From: Methylobacterium segetis
GTDB lineage: Bacteria > Pseudomonadota > Alphaproteobacteria > Rhizobiales > Beijerinckiaceae
Direction of reading: 5' to 3'
NCBI RefSeq assembly: GCF_004348265.1
Contig: NZ_SMNT01000038.1
Location: forward strand, 1 to 48,853
Length of the DNA: 48,853 nt
A model generated the notes under the pieces. The model was given only the letters and a program-made list of their open reading frames with translations, did no database searches and was not told the origin of the DNA. Numbering within the stretch: position 1 is the first letter of the stretch; each line of letters starts with the position of its first letter. Made by a program: the position numbers and the translations under genes. Positions 34,701 to 43,600 of this stretch are shown piece after piece.

Positions 34701-34812
34701 GCTGCCCGTGATCTCACGGGTGATGGAAGAGGCCCCGCACCCCGGCATCACGCTGCGGGTGCCGCTGGCGGTGGAGGCGCGGGCCGCCGGGAACTGGGAA
34801 GAGGCGCATTGA
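31702..34812 (+). CDS. polA: DNA polymerase I
   Basis: A 1036-residue enzyme, about 110 residues longer than in E. coli. Residues 1-310 form the 5'-3' nuclease (LLVDGSSFIFRAYF; ERYEADDLIATYSR; SSDKDLMQLV; DNVPGVPGIGLKTAA). A Pro/Ala-rich spacer covers about 325-410. The 3'-5' exonuclease keeps its acidic residues: VDTETDDL, LKVGQNLKYDWL and YAAEDADVTL, so proofreading is expected. The polymerase domain has motif A DYSQIELRLLAHIA, motif B RRRAKTINFGIIYG and motif C QVHDELVFE. It fills gaps in repair and processes Okazaki fragments. A decayed partial copy of its 3' end is found at 37404-37617. A 1071-residue antisense frame over this gene is a composition artefact. Confidence 0.96.
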   Translation: MTDTSPPVGPGDQVLLVDGSSFIFRAYFQSINQPERYNFRPSDGLPTGAVRLFCAKIAQFVQEGAAGVCPTHLGIVFDKSEGSFRKEMFPDYKGHRPDAPDDLKRQMPLMREAVRAFGLHAVELERYEADDLIATYSRQAEARGAGVIIVSSDKDLMQLVGPLVRFYDFESGAKGKPGYRPERNLDVEAIIAKWEGLQPGQIGDALALIGDTSDNVPGVPGIGLKTAAALIKEFGSLEALLERAGEIKQPKRRETLLANVDQARLSRQLVALMEDVPVPVPLDDLRLPKPDPERLVGFLKAMEFNTLTRRIAQMLHVDPEAVKPDPSLLPGGAPHAYANANGGSDALPFFGDVPPDPEAAAGGLDRPEGAGPPEVDPFADLGLPDAAPKPRAAAEPGPSNLVASRAAEAVKPFDTASYETILSLEQLDAWIAEAEEAGVLAVDTETDDLDANRAGLVGVSLATAPGRAAYIPLAHRKDAKAGDLFGDGAAAGGDGLLPEQIALDAALERLKPLLENPGVLKVGQNLKYDWLVLSRYGIEVAPFDDTMLISYVLDAGKGGHGMDELARRHLGHQPITFSDVAGTGRAKVTFDKVPLDKATAYAAEDADVTLRLWRMMKPRLVAERRVAVYETLERPLLPVVARMERQGIRVDRNMLSRLSGDFAQILARLEEEIQEDAGEKFSVSSPKQIGDILFGKMGLPGAKKTPSGQWATPATLLEELAQAGHELPKKILEYRQLSKLKSTYTDSLQEHADRRTDRVHTSFSLAATTTGRLSSSDPNLQNIPIRTEEGRRIRRAFVAAEGNKLISADYSQIELRLLAHIADIPQLRQAFADGIDIHAATASAMFGVPLAEMTPDLRRRAKTINFGIIYGISAFGLADRLGIPQQEASAFIKQYFERFPGIRAYIDDTKRFCRDKGYVTTLFGRVCHYPQIRSNNPQERASVERQAINAPIQGTAADIIRRAMTRMEGALAAEKLNVRMLLQVHDELVFEAPEDEVERALPVISRVMEEAPHPGITLRVPLAVEARAAGNWEEAH

Positions 34813-34891
34813 GGGAAGGGGCCGCGCTCCGGCGGGGCCCGCGTTCGGAAGGTGGCGTGTAGCCCGCAGGCGCGCTGCGGTCGGGAATCGG

Positions 34892-34914
34892 GACGGCCGG
34901 ACCGTCCGGCCGTC
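34892..34914. terminator. Strong hairpin between convergent polA and chemoreceptor genes
   Basis: A perfect 10-base stem with a three-base loop: GACGGCCGGA-ccg-TCCGGCCGTC. It sits in the 108-base gap between two convergent genes, so it could end transcription from both sides. There is no T-run on either side, so this is not a classical intrinsic terminator; the position is the main argument. Confidence 0.6.
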
Positions 34915-34920
34915 GCGGCC

Positions 34921-37014
34921 CTAGGCGGCCTGGATGCCGGCGAGGAACGTTCCGACCTCCCGGTCGAGAACGGTCGACCGCCCGGCCAGCGCGCCCGCCG
35001 CGTCGAGGACCTGACCGGCCGCCGATCCGGTCTGCGTCGCCGCCTCGCGCACGGTGACGATCGTGCGCGACACCGCGTCGGCGCCCTGCGCCGCCTTCGC
35101 GACCGTTCGCGCGATCTCCTGGGTCGCCGCCTGCTGCTCCGCGGCCGCGGCCGCGACCGTGCCCGCGATCCGGTAGACCTCCTCGATCGTCTGGCCGATC
35201 CCGCGGATCGCGTCCGCCGTGTGGCTCGTCGCGGTCTGGATCTGGGTGATCTGGCCCGTGATCTCCTCGGTCGCCCGCGCGGTCTGGGTGGCGAGGTCCT
35301 TCACCTCGGCGGCGACCACCGCGAAGCCGCGCCCCGCCTCGCCGGCGCGGGCCGCCTCGATCGTCGCGTTGAGCGCGAGCAGGTTCGTCTGGCCCGCGAT
35401 GCCGCTGATGAGGGCCGCGACGTCGCCGATCTTCTGGGCTCCGTGGACCAGCGTCTGCACTGTCTCGTTGGTGCGCTGCGCATCCTCGAGCGCCTTGCCG
35501 GCGATGGCCGAGGATTGCGCGATCTGCGCGCCGATCGCGCTCGCGGAGACCGCGAGCTCCTCCGCGGCGGCCGCCACCGTCTGGACGTTTGCGGCCGTCT
35601 CCTCGGCCGCCACGGCGACATGGTCCGAGTGCCGGTTCGTGCGCTCGGCCGTGGCCGTCATCATCGTCGCGGTCGTCTCCAGTTCGGACGCGGACCGCGC
35701 CAGACCCTGCACCAGGCCGCCGACCTCGCTCTCGAAGCGTCCGACGAGCTCGGCCATCGTCCGGGCCCGCAGCGCCGACGTGCCGGCCTGCGACGCGGTG
35801 AGCGCGGCTTGGTGCGCCCGCTCGACGAGGGCGTCGCGGAACAGCGTCAGGGCCTTGGCGATCGCGCCGATCTCGTCCCGCCGCTCCGTACCCGGGATCG
35901 CGACGGCCGTGTCGCCGGCCGAGAGCGCGTGGATCGTCGCGGTCAGGCGCGAGAGCGGCGTGACGACCCCACGCAGCGCGACGAGCGCGGCACCGGCCGC
36001 GGCGGCCAGCGCGAGGAGCAGGACGCCGAGCTGCGAGACGAGCGTCCAGAGGGCGTCCTGGCGAAGGCTCTCCGCCCGCACCTCGCTGGCGCGGCTCGCC
36101 GCGAACATCACCTGCAGGAGCGTGCCGAGCTGCGGGGTCGTGGTCTCGACCCATTGCGCCGTCTGGATCGGGTACGAGCCGGCCTCGCCGCCGGCCGCCC
36201 GCATCTGGTCGGCGAGCGTCCGGAACCCTCCGAAATAGGCGTCCTTGGCGCCGGTCAGCGCCTGCCGGATGGCCGGGTGGGTCTGCGCATCCGCCGTCAG
36301 GTTCTCGAGCTGTTGCCAGAGCAGGTCGACCCGGGCGCGGATGGAGGCGTTCTCCGCGACGCGCTCCGGGGGGAGGGGGGCGCCGGACGTGATGGCGGAG
36401 GCGATGTTCGAGCGTTCGAGGCCCGCGACGTCGCGCATGCGCCAGCCGAGTTCCTTGATCGTCGCGAGGCGTGCCAGGGTGGGATCGCCCGCGGCGGCGT
36501 CGTGGAGGGCGGCGAACCAGACCTTCAGGGCGGCATTGACCGAGGCCGTGATGCTGGGGACGAAGGTCTTGCGCAGGGTCTCGTCGCGCTGCTCCCGCGG
36601 CACGCCGAGCGCGGCATCCGCCTGGCGGCGCGCCGCGTTCGCCGCCTGGAGCGCCGCCTTGAGGTTGCCGACCAGCTGCGCCTTGTCGGGGAAATCGAAC
36701 TGCTCGAGGGCGGCGAGCCCCACGTCGAAATTCTGCTCCACCGCCAGGCGCCGCCGCTTGATCTCGTTCAGCACCTCGGGGCCCGCCGGGCCGGCCGCCT
36801 GCAGCCCGTTGTTGGTGGCGAGACGCTCCATGAGCACCTCGAAGAGGCCGGCCGCGAACTTGGTCGCCCCGCCGTCGAACGCCTGAATCGTCTGCGCCGC
36901 GCGCGCCTCGCGCCAAGCTTCCAGCGAGGAGCGGCTCTCGGCGAAGAGCAGCAGGCCCGAGAGGCCCGCGATCGGGGCGAGCAGGGCGACCTTGATCGAG
37001 CGAGTGTGACGCAT
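34921..37014 (-). CDS. Methyl-accepting chemotaxis protein with large helical periplasmic sensor
   Basis: A 697-residue chemoreceptor. Helix 1 is at about residues 8-24, followed by an unusually long periplasmic region of about 310 residues, all-helical by composition and reminiscent of the nitrate/nitrite-sensing (NIT) class. Helix 2 is at about 338-360 (LVSQLGVLLLALAAAAG), HAMP at about 361-415 (RRDEIGAIAKALTLFRDA), and the signalling domain at about 440-690. The tip is conserved ([33 protein letters not shown]). Its cytosolic half is closely related to the receptor at 8904, but the sensors differ. The gene lies between polA and a decayed fragment of the polA 3' end, which may mark it as an insertion. 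Confidence 0.93.
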   Translation of the reverse strand: MRHTRSIKVALLAPIAGLSGLLLFAESRSSLEAWREARAAQTIQAFDGGATKFAAGLFEVLMERLATNNGLQAAGPAGPEVLNEIKRRRLAVEQNFDVGLAALEQFDFPDKAQLVGNLKAALQAANAARRQADAALGVPREQRDETLRKTFVPSITASVNAALKVWFAALHDAAAGDPTLARLATIKELGWRMRDVAGLERSNIASAITSGAPLPPERVAENASIRARVDLLWQQLENLTADAQTHPAIRQALTGAKDAYFGGFRTLADQMRAAGGEAGSYPIQTAQWVETTTPQLGTLLQVMFAASRASEVRAESLRQDALWTLVSQLGVLLLALAAAAGAALVALRGVVTPLSRLTATIHALSAGDTAVAIPGTERRDEIGAIAKALTLFRDALVERAHQAALTASQAGTSALRARTMAELVGRFESEVGGLVQGLARSASELETTATMMTATAERTNRHSDHVAVAAEETAANVQTVAAAAEELAVSASAIGAQIAQSSAIAGKALEDAQRTNETVQTLVHGAQKIGDVAALISGIAGQTNLLALNATIEAARAGEAGRGFAVVAAEVKDLATQTARATEEITGQITQIQTATSHTADAIRGIGQTIEEVYRIAGTVAAAAAEQQAATQEIARTVAKAAQGADAVSRTIVTVREAATQTGSAAGQVLDAAGALAGRSTVLDREVGTFLAGIQAA

Positions 37015-37403
37015 GACGGCGCGGTCCGCCCCTGATCTTGCTGTGATCGTGTTCAGGGTGATGGATAGATGATCCTCGTTAAAGAAGGGTGAAACGCGGT
37101 GTCATATCTGGATGAGTGGGCCGATCTTGCAGACGATGATGCCCAGATCGTCGGTACATCTACTTATGGTCGCAATAAACCGGGCCTTTCGGCTCGGGCG
37201 GCACCTTTGGGTTGCTTGCGCCGAGCGCGTTCATCCAGCGTCCCGGGCGTCGCCGCTCGCGCGATGTCGGGCGCTCAGCCTCGATTCCGCGGAGCGTCCC
37301 GCCCGACGCCGAAGGGCGTGGCCGATGCGTGGCCGCTGAGGCCCTGGTCCTGGCAGGATCCTCCGACGCGACAGGCCGGCGCGGGACGAGATCGGCCTCT
37401 GAT
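37015..37403. other. Intergenic region upstream of chemoreceptor gene
   Basis: The first 130 bases are AT-richer than the flanks and should hold the promoter of the minus-strand chemoreceptor gene. The rest is high-GC but shows no recognised domain in any frame, although a plus-strand frame from about 37099 runs through into the polA fragment without a stop. It may be degraded coding sequence. Confidence 0.45.
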
Positions 37404-37617
37404 CCGCAGAAACCGCCCGAACGACCGGCAGGAGAGGCGAAGCGTCGAGCGTCAGGCGATCAACGCCCCGATTCAGGGCAATGCGGCCGACATCCTCCGC
37501 CGCGCCATGACGCGGATGGAGGGCGCGCTCGCGGCCGAGAAGCTCACCGTGCGCCTGCTCCTGCCGGCGCACGATGCGCTCGTCTTCGAGGCCCCGGAGG
37601 ACGAGGTGGAGCGAGCG
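37404..37617 (+). pseudogene. Decayed fragment of polA (polymerase motif C region)
   Basis: About 214 bases align without large gaps to polA 34489-34701 at high identity (roughly 85% by eye). The translated part includes RSVERQAINAPIQGN, then AADILRRAMTRMEGALAAEKL, then LPAHDALVFEAPEDEVERA. The matching polA segment has motif C QVHDELVFE; here the catalytic Glu of HDE is Ala and the Gln-Val before it is Pro-Ala, so this piece could not polymerise DNA. Similarity stops sharply at both ends and the last 37 codons of polA are missing. The frame is still open, suggesting fairly recent loss. The 268 bases that follow, up to the DUF6894 gene, hold nothing I recognise. Confidence 0.88.
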
Positions 37618-37885
37618 AGGTGTTCCGGGACCGTGATGTCGTGCTGAGGTGCCTGGTTCGGGTGGGGAGCCGTCATCGGAATGCCGTCCGAGAGTCGACA
37701 TTCGGCTAAGCCGTTGGTTCGGCTGAGACCAGCAGCGACTTTGGCATGCTCCCGAGCCTCATTCCTGCGCGGTTGGTCGGCGAGGTTCGACAATGACCTT
37801 GCTGCGCCCGCAGACGACGTTTGCGGCCGAGCGGTCCACAGGCCCATGCCACCGCCGTCTCGCGGCCCGCCCTGTCCCCCTACGG

Positions 37886-38170
37886 TCAGATGTCGCCCAG
37901 CAGCAGGAGCCACCCGGCGCAGATCCCGCCAAGATAGCTCGCGGCGAGATAGGCCATGATCTCGATGCGCCGGATCAGCGTCCCGCAGGTATCCCGGATC
38001 AGCAGGGTCCAGGCGCCGTCGAAATCCCCGACCTCGCCGGTGTCGCGAAGCTCGTGGAGCGCCTCTTCCGCGGCGGCGACCGCCATCTCGAGGCTCGCCG
38101 CCTCGATGCCCCTGTTGTCGAGGATCACCGTCTCCCCGCTCACCAGATCGAAATAGAAGCGCTCGACCAT
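37886..38170 (-). CDS. DUF6894 family small protein with C-terminal membrane helix
   Basis: A 94-residue protein. I chose ATG 38170 because gaggagg lies eight bases upstream; a GTG at 38179 would overlap that ribosome-binding site. The N-terminus has the family pattern RFYFDLVSGETVILDNRGIE, followed by a helix (SLEMAVAAAEEALHEL) and the strand WTLLIRDTCGTLI. These small proteins are numerous in Methylobacterium and Bradyrhizobium, with no known function. The ending is unusual for the family: AYLAASYLGGICAGWLLLLG forms a membrane helix, so the domain would be tethered to the inner membrane. Confidence 0.82.
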   Translation of the reverse strand: MVERFYFDLVSGETVILDNRGIEAASLEMAVAAAEEALHELRDTGEVGDFDGAWTLLIRDTCGTLIRRIEIMAYLAASYLGGICAGWLLLLGDI

Positions 38171-38287
38171 CTGCGGCACCTCCTCGGCCCAGTCCGTCGT
38201 CCTAGCCGATGGCCCGGTGGGCTGCCTCGCAGGCGAGACTGAGGCGCAGGACCCGTTCCGCGCCTCCGGGCAGGCTCGATCCCCGAC

Positions 38288-39274
38288 CTAGTCCTTCATC
38301 GCGACGGCCTGGATGAGGGCTGTGATGAGGTCGTCGGGGCCCGGCCGCTCCGGGCCCGGATCGGACGGCGCCTCCTTGCCGATCGCCCAGACCATCGCCC
38401 CGTTCGCGCCCTTCCGCATGGCGGACCGGACGGTCTCGACGGCCTTCGGCACGGTGTAGACGTGGCCCCCCCAGGCTTCCGGCGGCGACGTGAACCCGAT
38501 CAGGATCGGGCCCTCGAAGCGGCTCCGGTAGGCCGCGTAGGCGTCGAGCGGCCGGTAGGTCGGCCCGGCGTCGTAGGCCATGATGCTGAGGCCGTCGAGG
38601 AGCGCCCGCCGGCCCGGGTCGCGCAGGAGCGGCAGGAACGCCCCATAGGTCGGGCCCCCGATCGGGCGCGCCTCGCTCCAGGCGCCCTCCCCGTAGGCGC
38701 CCGTGTTCGTCGCCGTGAGCCACAGCGCGATCGGGCGCGGCAGGGCGGCGCGGGCGGCCTCGACGACATCGAGGAGCAGCGTATCGCTGTCGCACGACAT
38801 CTGGCCCGAGCGCTGCCGGCACTTGGGATCGGCCGGCTCGAAGTCGAGATCGACACCGTCGAGCCCGAAATCCTCGACGACGCGGCGGATCGTGCGCGCA
38901 TCGAAGCCGCGCCAGTTCGCGTATTCCTCGCCGCCGACCGAGACCAGGATCCGGATACCGGGGCTTCGTGCCCGCAGCGCCTCGATCGACGCCTTCAGGA
39001 CCGGCCCCGGATAGGGCACCTGCAGCCCGGTGCCGGTGAGATCGAGGTTGCCGGAATAGGTCGCATCCGGGCGCATGAACGCGAGGAAAACCTCGGTCAC
39101 GCCGGCCGGGACCCCGGCCAGCCGGTCGTCGAGACCTGAGGCCGATCCCGCCTCCGCAGCCCAGCTGGCGTAGTAGGCGCCGAGATGGACCGGCCGCCCC
39201 GTGGGTGCTGCGGCCGCCGCCCCGGCGGTCATCACCAGGGCGGCCAAGAGGGCGCTGACGGCCAGGAGCCTCAT
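38288..39274 (-). CDS. Secreted glycoside hydrolase family 18 protein (chitinase-like)
   Basis: A 328-residue protein from ATG 39274, which overlaps the stop of the export-protein gene by four bases (ATGA), so it is translationally coupled. Residues 1-22 are a signal peptide (LLAVSALLAALVMTAGAAAAA). The GH18 barrel has the substrate-site SVGG at 112-115 and the catalytic DxxDxDxE motif complete: Asp139, Asp142, Asp144 and the proton donor Glu146 in FGLDGVDLDFEP. A nearby pair of cysteines could form a disulfide. GH18 enzymes cleave beta-1,4-linked N-acetylglucosamine polymers. As the last gene of the exopolysaccharide operon it probably trims or releases the polymer in the periplasm. Confidence 0.92.
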   Translation of the reverse strand: MRLLAVSALLAALVMTAGAAAAAPTGRPVHLGAYYASWAAEAGSASGLDDRLAGVPAGVTEVFLAFMRPDATYSGNLDLTGTGLQVPYPGPVLKASIEALRARSPGIRILVSVGGEEYANWRGFDARTIRRVVEDFGLDGVDLDFEPADPKCRQRSGQMSCDSDTLLLDVVEAARAALPRPIALWLTATNTGAYGEGAWSEARPIGGPTYGAFLPLLRDPGRRALLDGLSIMAYDAGPTYRPLDAYAAYRSRFEGPILIGFTSPPEAWGGHVYTVPKAVETVRSAMRKGANGAMVWAIGKEAPSDPGPERPGPDDLITALIQAVAMKD

Positions 39275-40626
39275 TGCGAGGCGACTCGCGCGGCCTGGGC
39301 GGGCGTGATCTGCAGCACGTCGCCGGGCTCCAGAACCGAGTCCTCCTGCGCCGGGCGCCGCTTCATGCCCCACTGCGTCCGGTGCAGGATCGTGAGCGTC
39401 ATCTCCTTCCGGCTCGCGGCCTGGCTCTCCAGGATGCCCGGAAGCTGGGCGAGCGCGGTGCTGACGGCGGCCCGCGTCAGCTCCTCCTCGTCGATGATGC
39501 TCTGCAGCTCCCGGATCTCGCGCTCGCGGTCGACCTCGCCCTCGACCGTGATCCGGAGCCGGTCGTGCAGGAGATCGGAGATGCGGTGCTCGGTCTGGGC
39601 GATCACGGCCTTGGCGTCCTGGAACCGCTCCTTGGCGTCGCCGAGTTCGGTGAGGCTCGTGTAGAAGGTCGCGTCCGTCGTGGCCCCCCGCTCACGAAGC
39701 TTGCTGAGGTGATCCACGCGCAGGTTGCGATCGCCGATGTTCGATTCGACCTGCGCCAGCTTGTTCCGCTGGATCGTCAGCTCCGCCACATACGATTGGA
39801 TGGCGGCCTCGATAGCGGCCTCCTGCTTCTTGCGCTTCGACCGTTCCACCTGACGGAAGGTGTCGGCCTCGGTCAGGCGTGACTTGGCGGAAGGGGGGCC
39901 GACGAGTTCGAACAGGCGCTTCGTCGCGGGCTTCGACCCGTCGCGCTCAGCCACGAGGACCGCGGCCCGCGCGAGGGATCGGGTCAGCCGCTCGCTCGAC
40001 TTGAGCAGGCGCTCCTTCTCCCGCGCCGTGTCGAGGAGGCGCCACTGGTCCTGCGGCGCCGTCTCGACCGCGCCGGCGAGCGCCAGCGCGTGCAGCACGC
40101 TCATGCCCGGAATGTATTTGTAGGGGCCGGGCTTGGCGACCGGCCCCAGAACGTAGACCGGTTCCCGTTCCGCGAGCTGGATCCCGACCCGCACCGAGCC
40201 GTTGAGCTTGCCGCTGAGCGCGCTCGACAGCGCGTGATCGAGATCCTGGAACGACGTGCCGGCGACCGCGACAGAGCCCACCAGGGGCACGTAGATGTTG
40301 CCGTCTTCCTGGACGATGTACTCACCCGACAGTTCGGGCCGCTCGATCGCCGAGGCGACGATGTCCCGCCGCTCCTCGCCGTCCCGCGCCTCGGGCTGCA
40401 GATGCTCGAAGACGGTGATCTTGAGCTTGTCGCCGATGGCGTAAGCGGCGGGGCGATTGATCTCCACGCTGGTCAGCCGCTCGACCTTCGGTGGTTGGGC
40501 CAGAACCTGGGCTTCCGCGAGATCCTCGGCCCTGACCGTCGAGGCGAGGCCCAGGACCGCGGTGCACAGAGCCATCCGCAGAACCCGCTTCGCGGGCACC
40601 TCCAGGGGCAGGTTTCTCTCCGTCAT
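39271..40626 (-). CDS. Polysaccharide export protein (Wza/ExoF-like)
   Basis: A 451-residue protein with an N-terminal signal-like stretch (residues about 15-33) and no clear lipobox. The Poly_export domain is at about 60-150 (YAIGDKLKITVFEH; GEYIVQEDGNIYVPLVGSVAV) and is followed by an SLBB-type beta-grasp (VYVLGPVAKPGPYKYIPGMSV). The middle, about 265-385, is a long charged coiled coil, and the end VLEPGDVLQITPAQA repeats the SLBB theme. This layout resembles ExoF of rhizobia, the outer-envelope conduit for exopolysaccharide. The upstream synthase gene ends 26 bases before it on the same strand; the GH18 gene overlaps its end. No tyrosine-kinase/chain-length partner is present. Confidence 0.9.
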   Translation of the reverse strand: MTERNLPLEVPAKRVLRMALCTAVLGLASTVRAEDLAEAQVLAQPPKVERLTSVEINRPAAYAIGDKLKITVFEHLQPEARDGEERRDIVASAIERPELSGEYIVQEDGNIYVPLVGSVAVAGTSFQDLDHALSSALSGKLNGSVRVGIQLAEREPVYVLGPVAKPGPYKYIPGMSVLHALALAGAVETAPQDQWRLLDTAREKERLLKSSERLTRSLARAAVLVAERDGSKPATKRLFELVGPPSAKSRLTEADTFRQVERSKRKKQEAAIEAAIQSYVAELTIQRNKLAQVESNIGDRNLRVDHLSKLRERGATTDATFYTSLTELGDAKERFQDAKAVIAQTEHRISDLLHDRLRITVEGEVDREREIRELQSIIDEEELTRAAVSTALAQLPGILESQAASRKEMTLTILHRTQWGMKRRPAQEDSVLEPGDVLQITPAQAARVASQ

Positions 40627-40651
40627 TGCTCCACTCCCTTCTGCACTGGTG

Positions 40652-43600
40652 TCATTGGCTTCGGGCCGGCGCGACCGGCAGGTCGACGCTCCCGGTCCGG
40701 ACGAGCTTGCCCCAGCCGACGAAGGTTCCCCGAAGGGCCGTCAGCAGGGTTCGGATGGCAGTGGCGTAGAGAAGCTGGCGGTAGCAGAACCGCTGCAGGA
40801 CGAGGAGCGGCAGCAGGCGCCACTCCGTCGACTGCCCGTGCAGGAGCAGGGCGGCGGTCCCGGCGAGGCAGTCGAAGATCTGGAAGATCAGCCAGTAGGC
40901 CGCGAGCAGCTCGAGCGTCTCGTGCCCGTGGCCCCTGGATCCCGTCGCGAGGATGTCGACGACGCTGGTGATCACCGTGAAGACGAGGATCAGATCCATC
41001 AGCGGCGCGAGCAGGGTGAACAGGAACTGGAACAGGAGGACGTTCGGGACGAGGATGAAGGAGATCCCGCACGGCCTCCGCAGGCTCGCGCCGGCGTGTT
41101 TGTAGGCGACCTGCAGGGTGCCGAACATCCAGCGGAAGCGCTGCTTGAGGAAGGCGCCGAGCCGTTCGGGCGCCTCGGTGAGGGCGCGGGCCCGGGGCTC
41201 GCACACGACCTTCCAGCCCGCGAGCTCCAGGGAGATCGTGAGGTCGGCATCTTCTGCCAGCGTGTCGGAGGAGTAGCCTCCGACTGAAAGCAGGGCCTCC
41301 CGCCGCCACGCGCCGATCGCACCGGGGACGACGCCGATGGCGTTGATGAGCTCGAAGGCCCGGCGGTCGAGATTCTGGCTCAGGGTGTATTCGAGCGCCT
41401 GGAAGCGAGTGATGAGCGTCTTCCGGTTGCCCACCGAGACGGTCCCGGCGACGGCGCCGATCGCCGGGTCCGCGAAGTGGAGCGCCAAGTGCTCGATCGC
41501 GTCGGGCAGCAGCACCGTGTCGCCGTCGATGGCGACGATGATCTCGGCCGATGTCTTCTGGAGACCGAAATTGAGCGCCGCGGCCTTCCCCCCGTTCGCC
41601 TTGGTGTGGATCTGGACCGCGGGGTTCCCGGCATAGGCCATGCGCACCACCGACGCGGTCCCGTCCGTCGATCCGTCGTCGATGACGAGGATCTCGATTC
41701 GCTCCGCGATGGTGGAGGCGAGGAGCGTCTGGATCGTCTTCAGGATCACGATCTCCTCGTTGTAGGCCGGCACCAGGACGGCGATCCCCCGCGGCTGCCA
41801 GTCCCCTGCCGCGACCCGGTGGCCGCCCCGGAGACGGTGGGCGGTGGCGCCGATGATGATCAGCGTCAGTCGGAAGATCGCGAGCACGGAGGTCGTGATG
41901 GCGATGATCGGGAGGGCATCGCCGGACCATGACGCCGCTTGCGACCCGGCGCGCCAAGCTTCGGTGCTCAGGAACTCCGTGAAGCTCGGCGCCCGCGTCG
42001 GCGGCATCACGGCGTCGCGCGGCTTGCCGACGAGTTCGTGCGTGGTAACGAACCGGAAGCCTTTCGCGTGAAGCTGGTCGATGATCTCGGGCAGCGCGTC
42101 GATGGTCAGCTGCCGGTTGCCGCCGGAATCGTGCATGAGCACGATCTGGCCTCGGCCACTCGCGACGGTGCCCACGACGTGATCGACGACGTGGCTCTTG
42201 CGGACGCCTGAGAAGGAGGCGGCCGCCCAGTCGAAGGAATCCGCATCGAGCGACCCGATCTGGTAGCCGAGCTCGGTCGCGACCTCGACGAGGAGCGGCG
42301 ATCTGTCGAGGAAGGAGAGGCTCGTATACGCCTCCGGCGGTCTGAACAGCGTCGTGCGGATCCCCGTCTGCGCCTCGATGACGCGCTGAGCCATGTTCAG
42401 CTCGACGGCGATGCGCTCCCGCCCGCTATCCATGAGGCGCGCGTGCGAGAACGTGTGGTTCCCGATATCGTGCCCCTCGTCGTAGATCCGCTGCAGCAGC
42501 CCCGGCACCTGCACGGCGTTGCGGCCGACGATGTAGAAGGTCGCCTTCGCGCCCTTCTCGCGGAGGATGTCCAGGATCCTCGCGGTGTAGTTGGGGTCCG
42601 GTCCATCGTCGAAGGTCAGTGCGACCATGTCCTTCGCGACCGGGGACCACGTCGCCACGCGCGCCTGCCTGGGTGCCTCCGAGATCGACTGTCCGACGAT
42701 CAGGCCGATGCGCTCGTTGTAGGCGAAGCTGCGCTTGCCCGGCCCGCCCGGAGTTGCGGAGACCAGGGCCGCGTTCAGGGTGCCGAAATAGTCCCCGCCC
42801 GGCTGCAGCGTCTCGAGTGCGGCGAGCGCCTGCGCGTCGGGGAGCCTCGTTCGGCCCAGCATCGACCAGATCCCCGAATCCTCGTAGCCGAGCGCCCAGA
42901 GGGCGACGCCCGCCGGCCTGTAGGCCAGGGCTGCGCGGAGATGGTTGAAGCCGGTGACCGCATCGAGCAGCCAGACTTCGTGCGGCCGCCCCTTGTCGTC
43001 GCGATAGCGGAACGTGGCGTTGAGCGAGCGCTGGTCGAAGGTGAGGGGCGTGCCGCCGTTCTGCATCAGCATCCAGGCCGCGGGCACGGAGACCGGCTTC
43101 ATCCGGCCGAGCGGCCCCCAGTCGAACGCGGCCGAGCCGATGCTGACGATGACCTTGGCCGGGTCCACGCGCGCGAACAGGCCGGCGAGCTGCGCCTCGA
43201 TCCAGCCCTGGGGCGCGACCGGGGCCGGGCGGCCGTGCTGGACGTTGTCGTGCGTCGTCACGAGCACGGAGTCCGCGACCCGGGCGAGATCGCCGATGCG
43301 GGTTGCCCCATCCGTCAGGCTCGCCATGACGATCAGCTTCCGCTGCCGCTCGGCCAAGCGCTCCCGAAGGTCGCGGACGAAGTGCAGGATGACGCGCTCG
43401 TTGAAGGGGGTCCCGTCCGGAACCTGCAGCGTGATCCCGGGGAAGCCGTTCTCCTCCAGATAGGCGATGATCTCGGTGATGATCTTGCTGCGCGCGGCGC
43501 CGAGCGCGAAGGCAAGGTTCGTCTCGTGCTTGGTCAGGCTGCTGTTGATGATCGGGTAGATCTGCAGCCGCGGCGCGTTCGCCTTGAGCCACTGCGCGAC

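Noticed and set aside
34852..37035. 727-residue plus-strand frame over the second chemoreceptor
   Set aside because: Shadow in another frame without any recognised domain.
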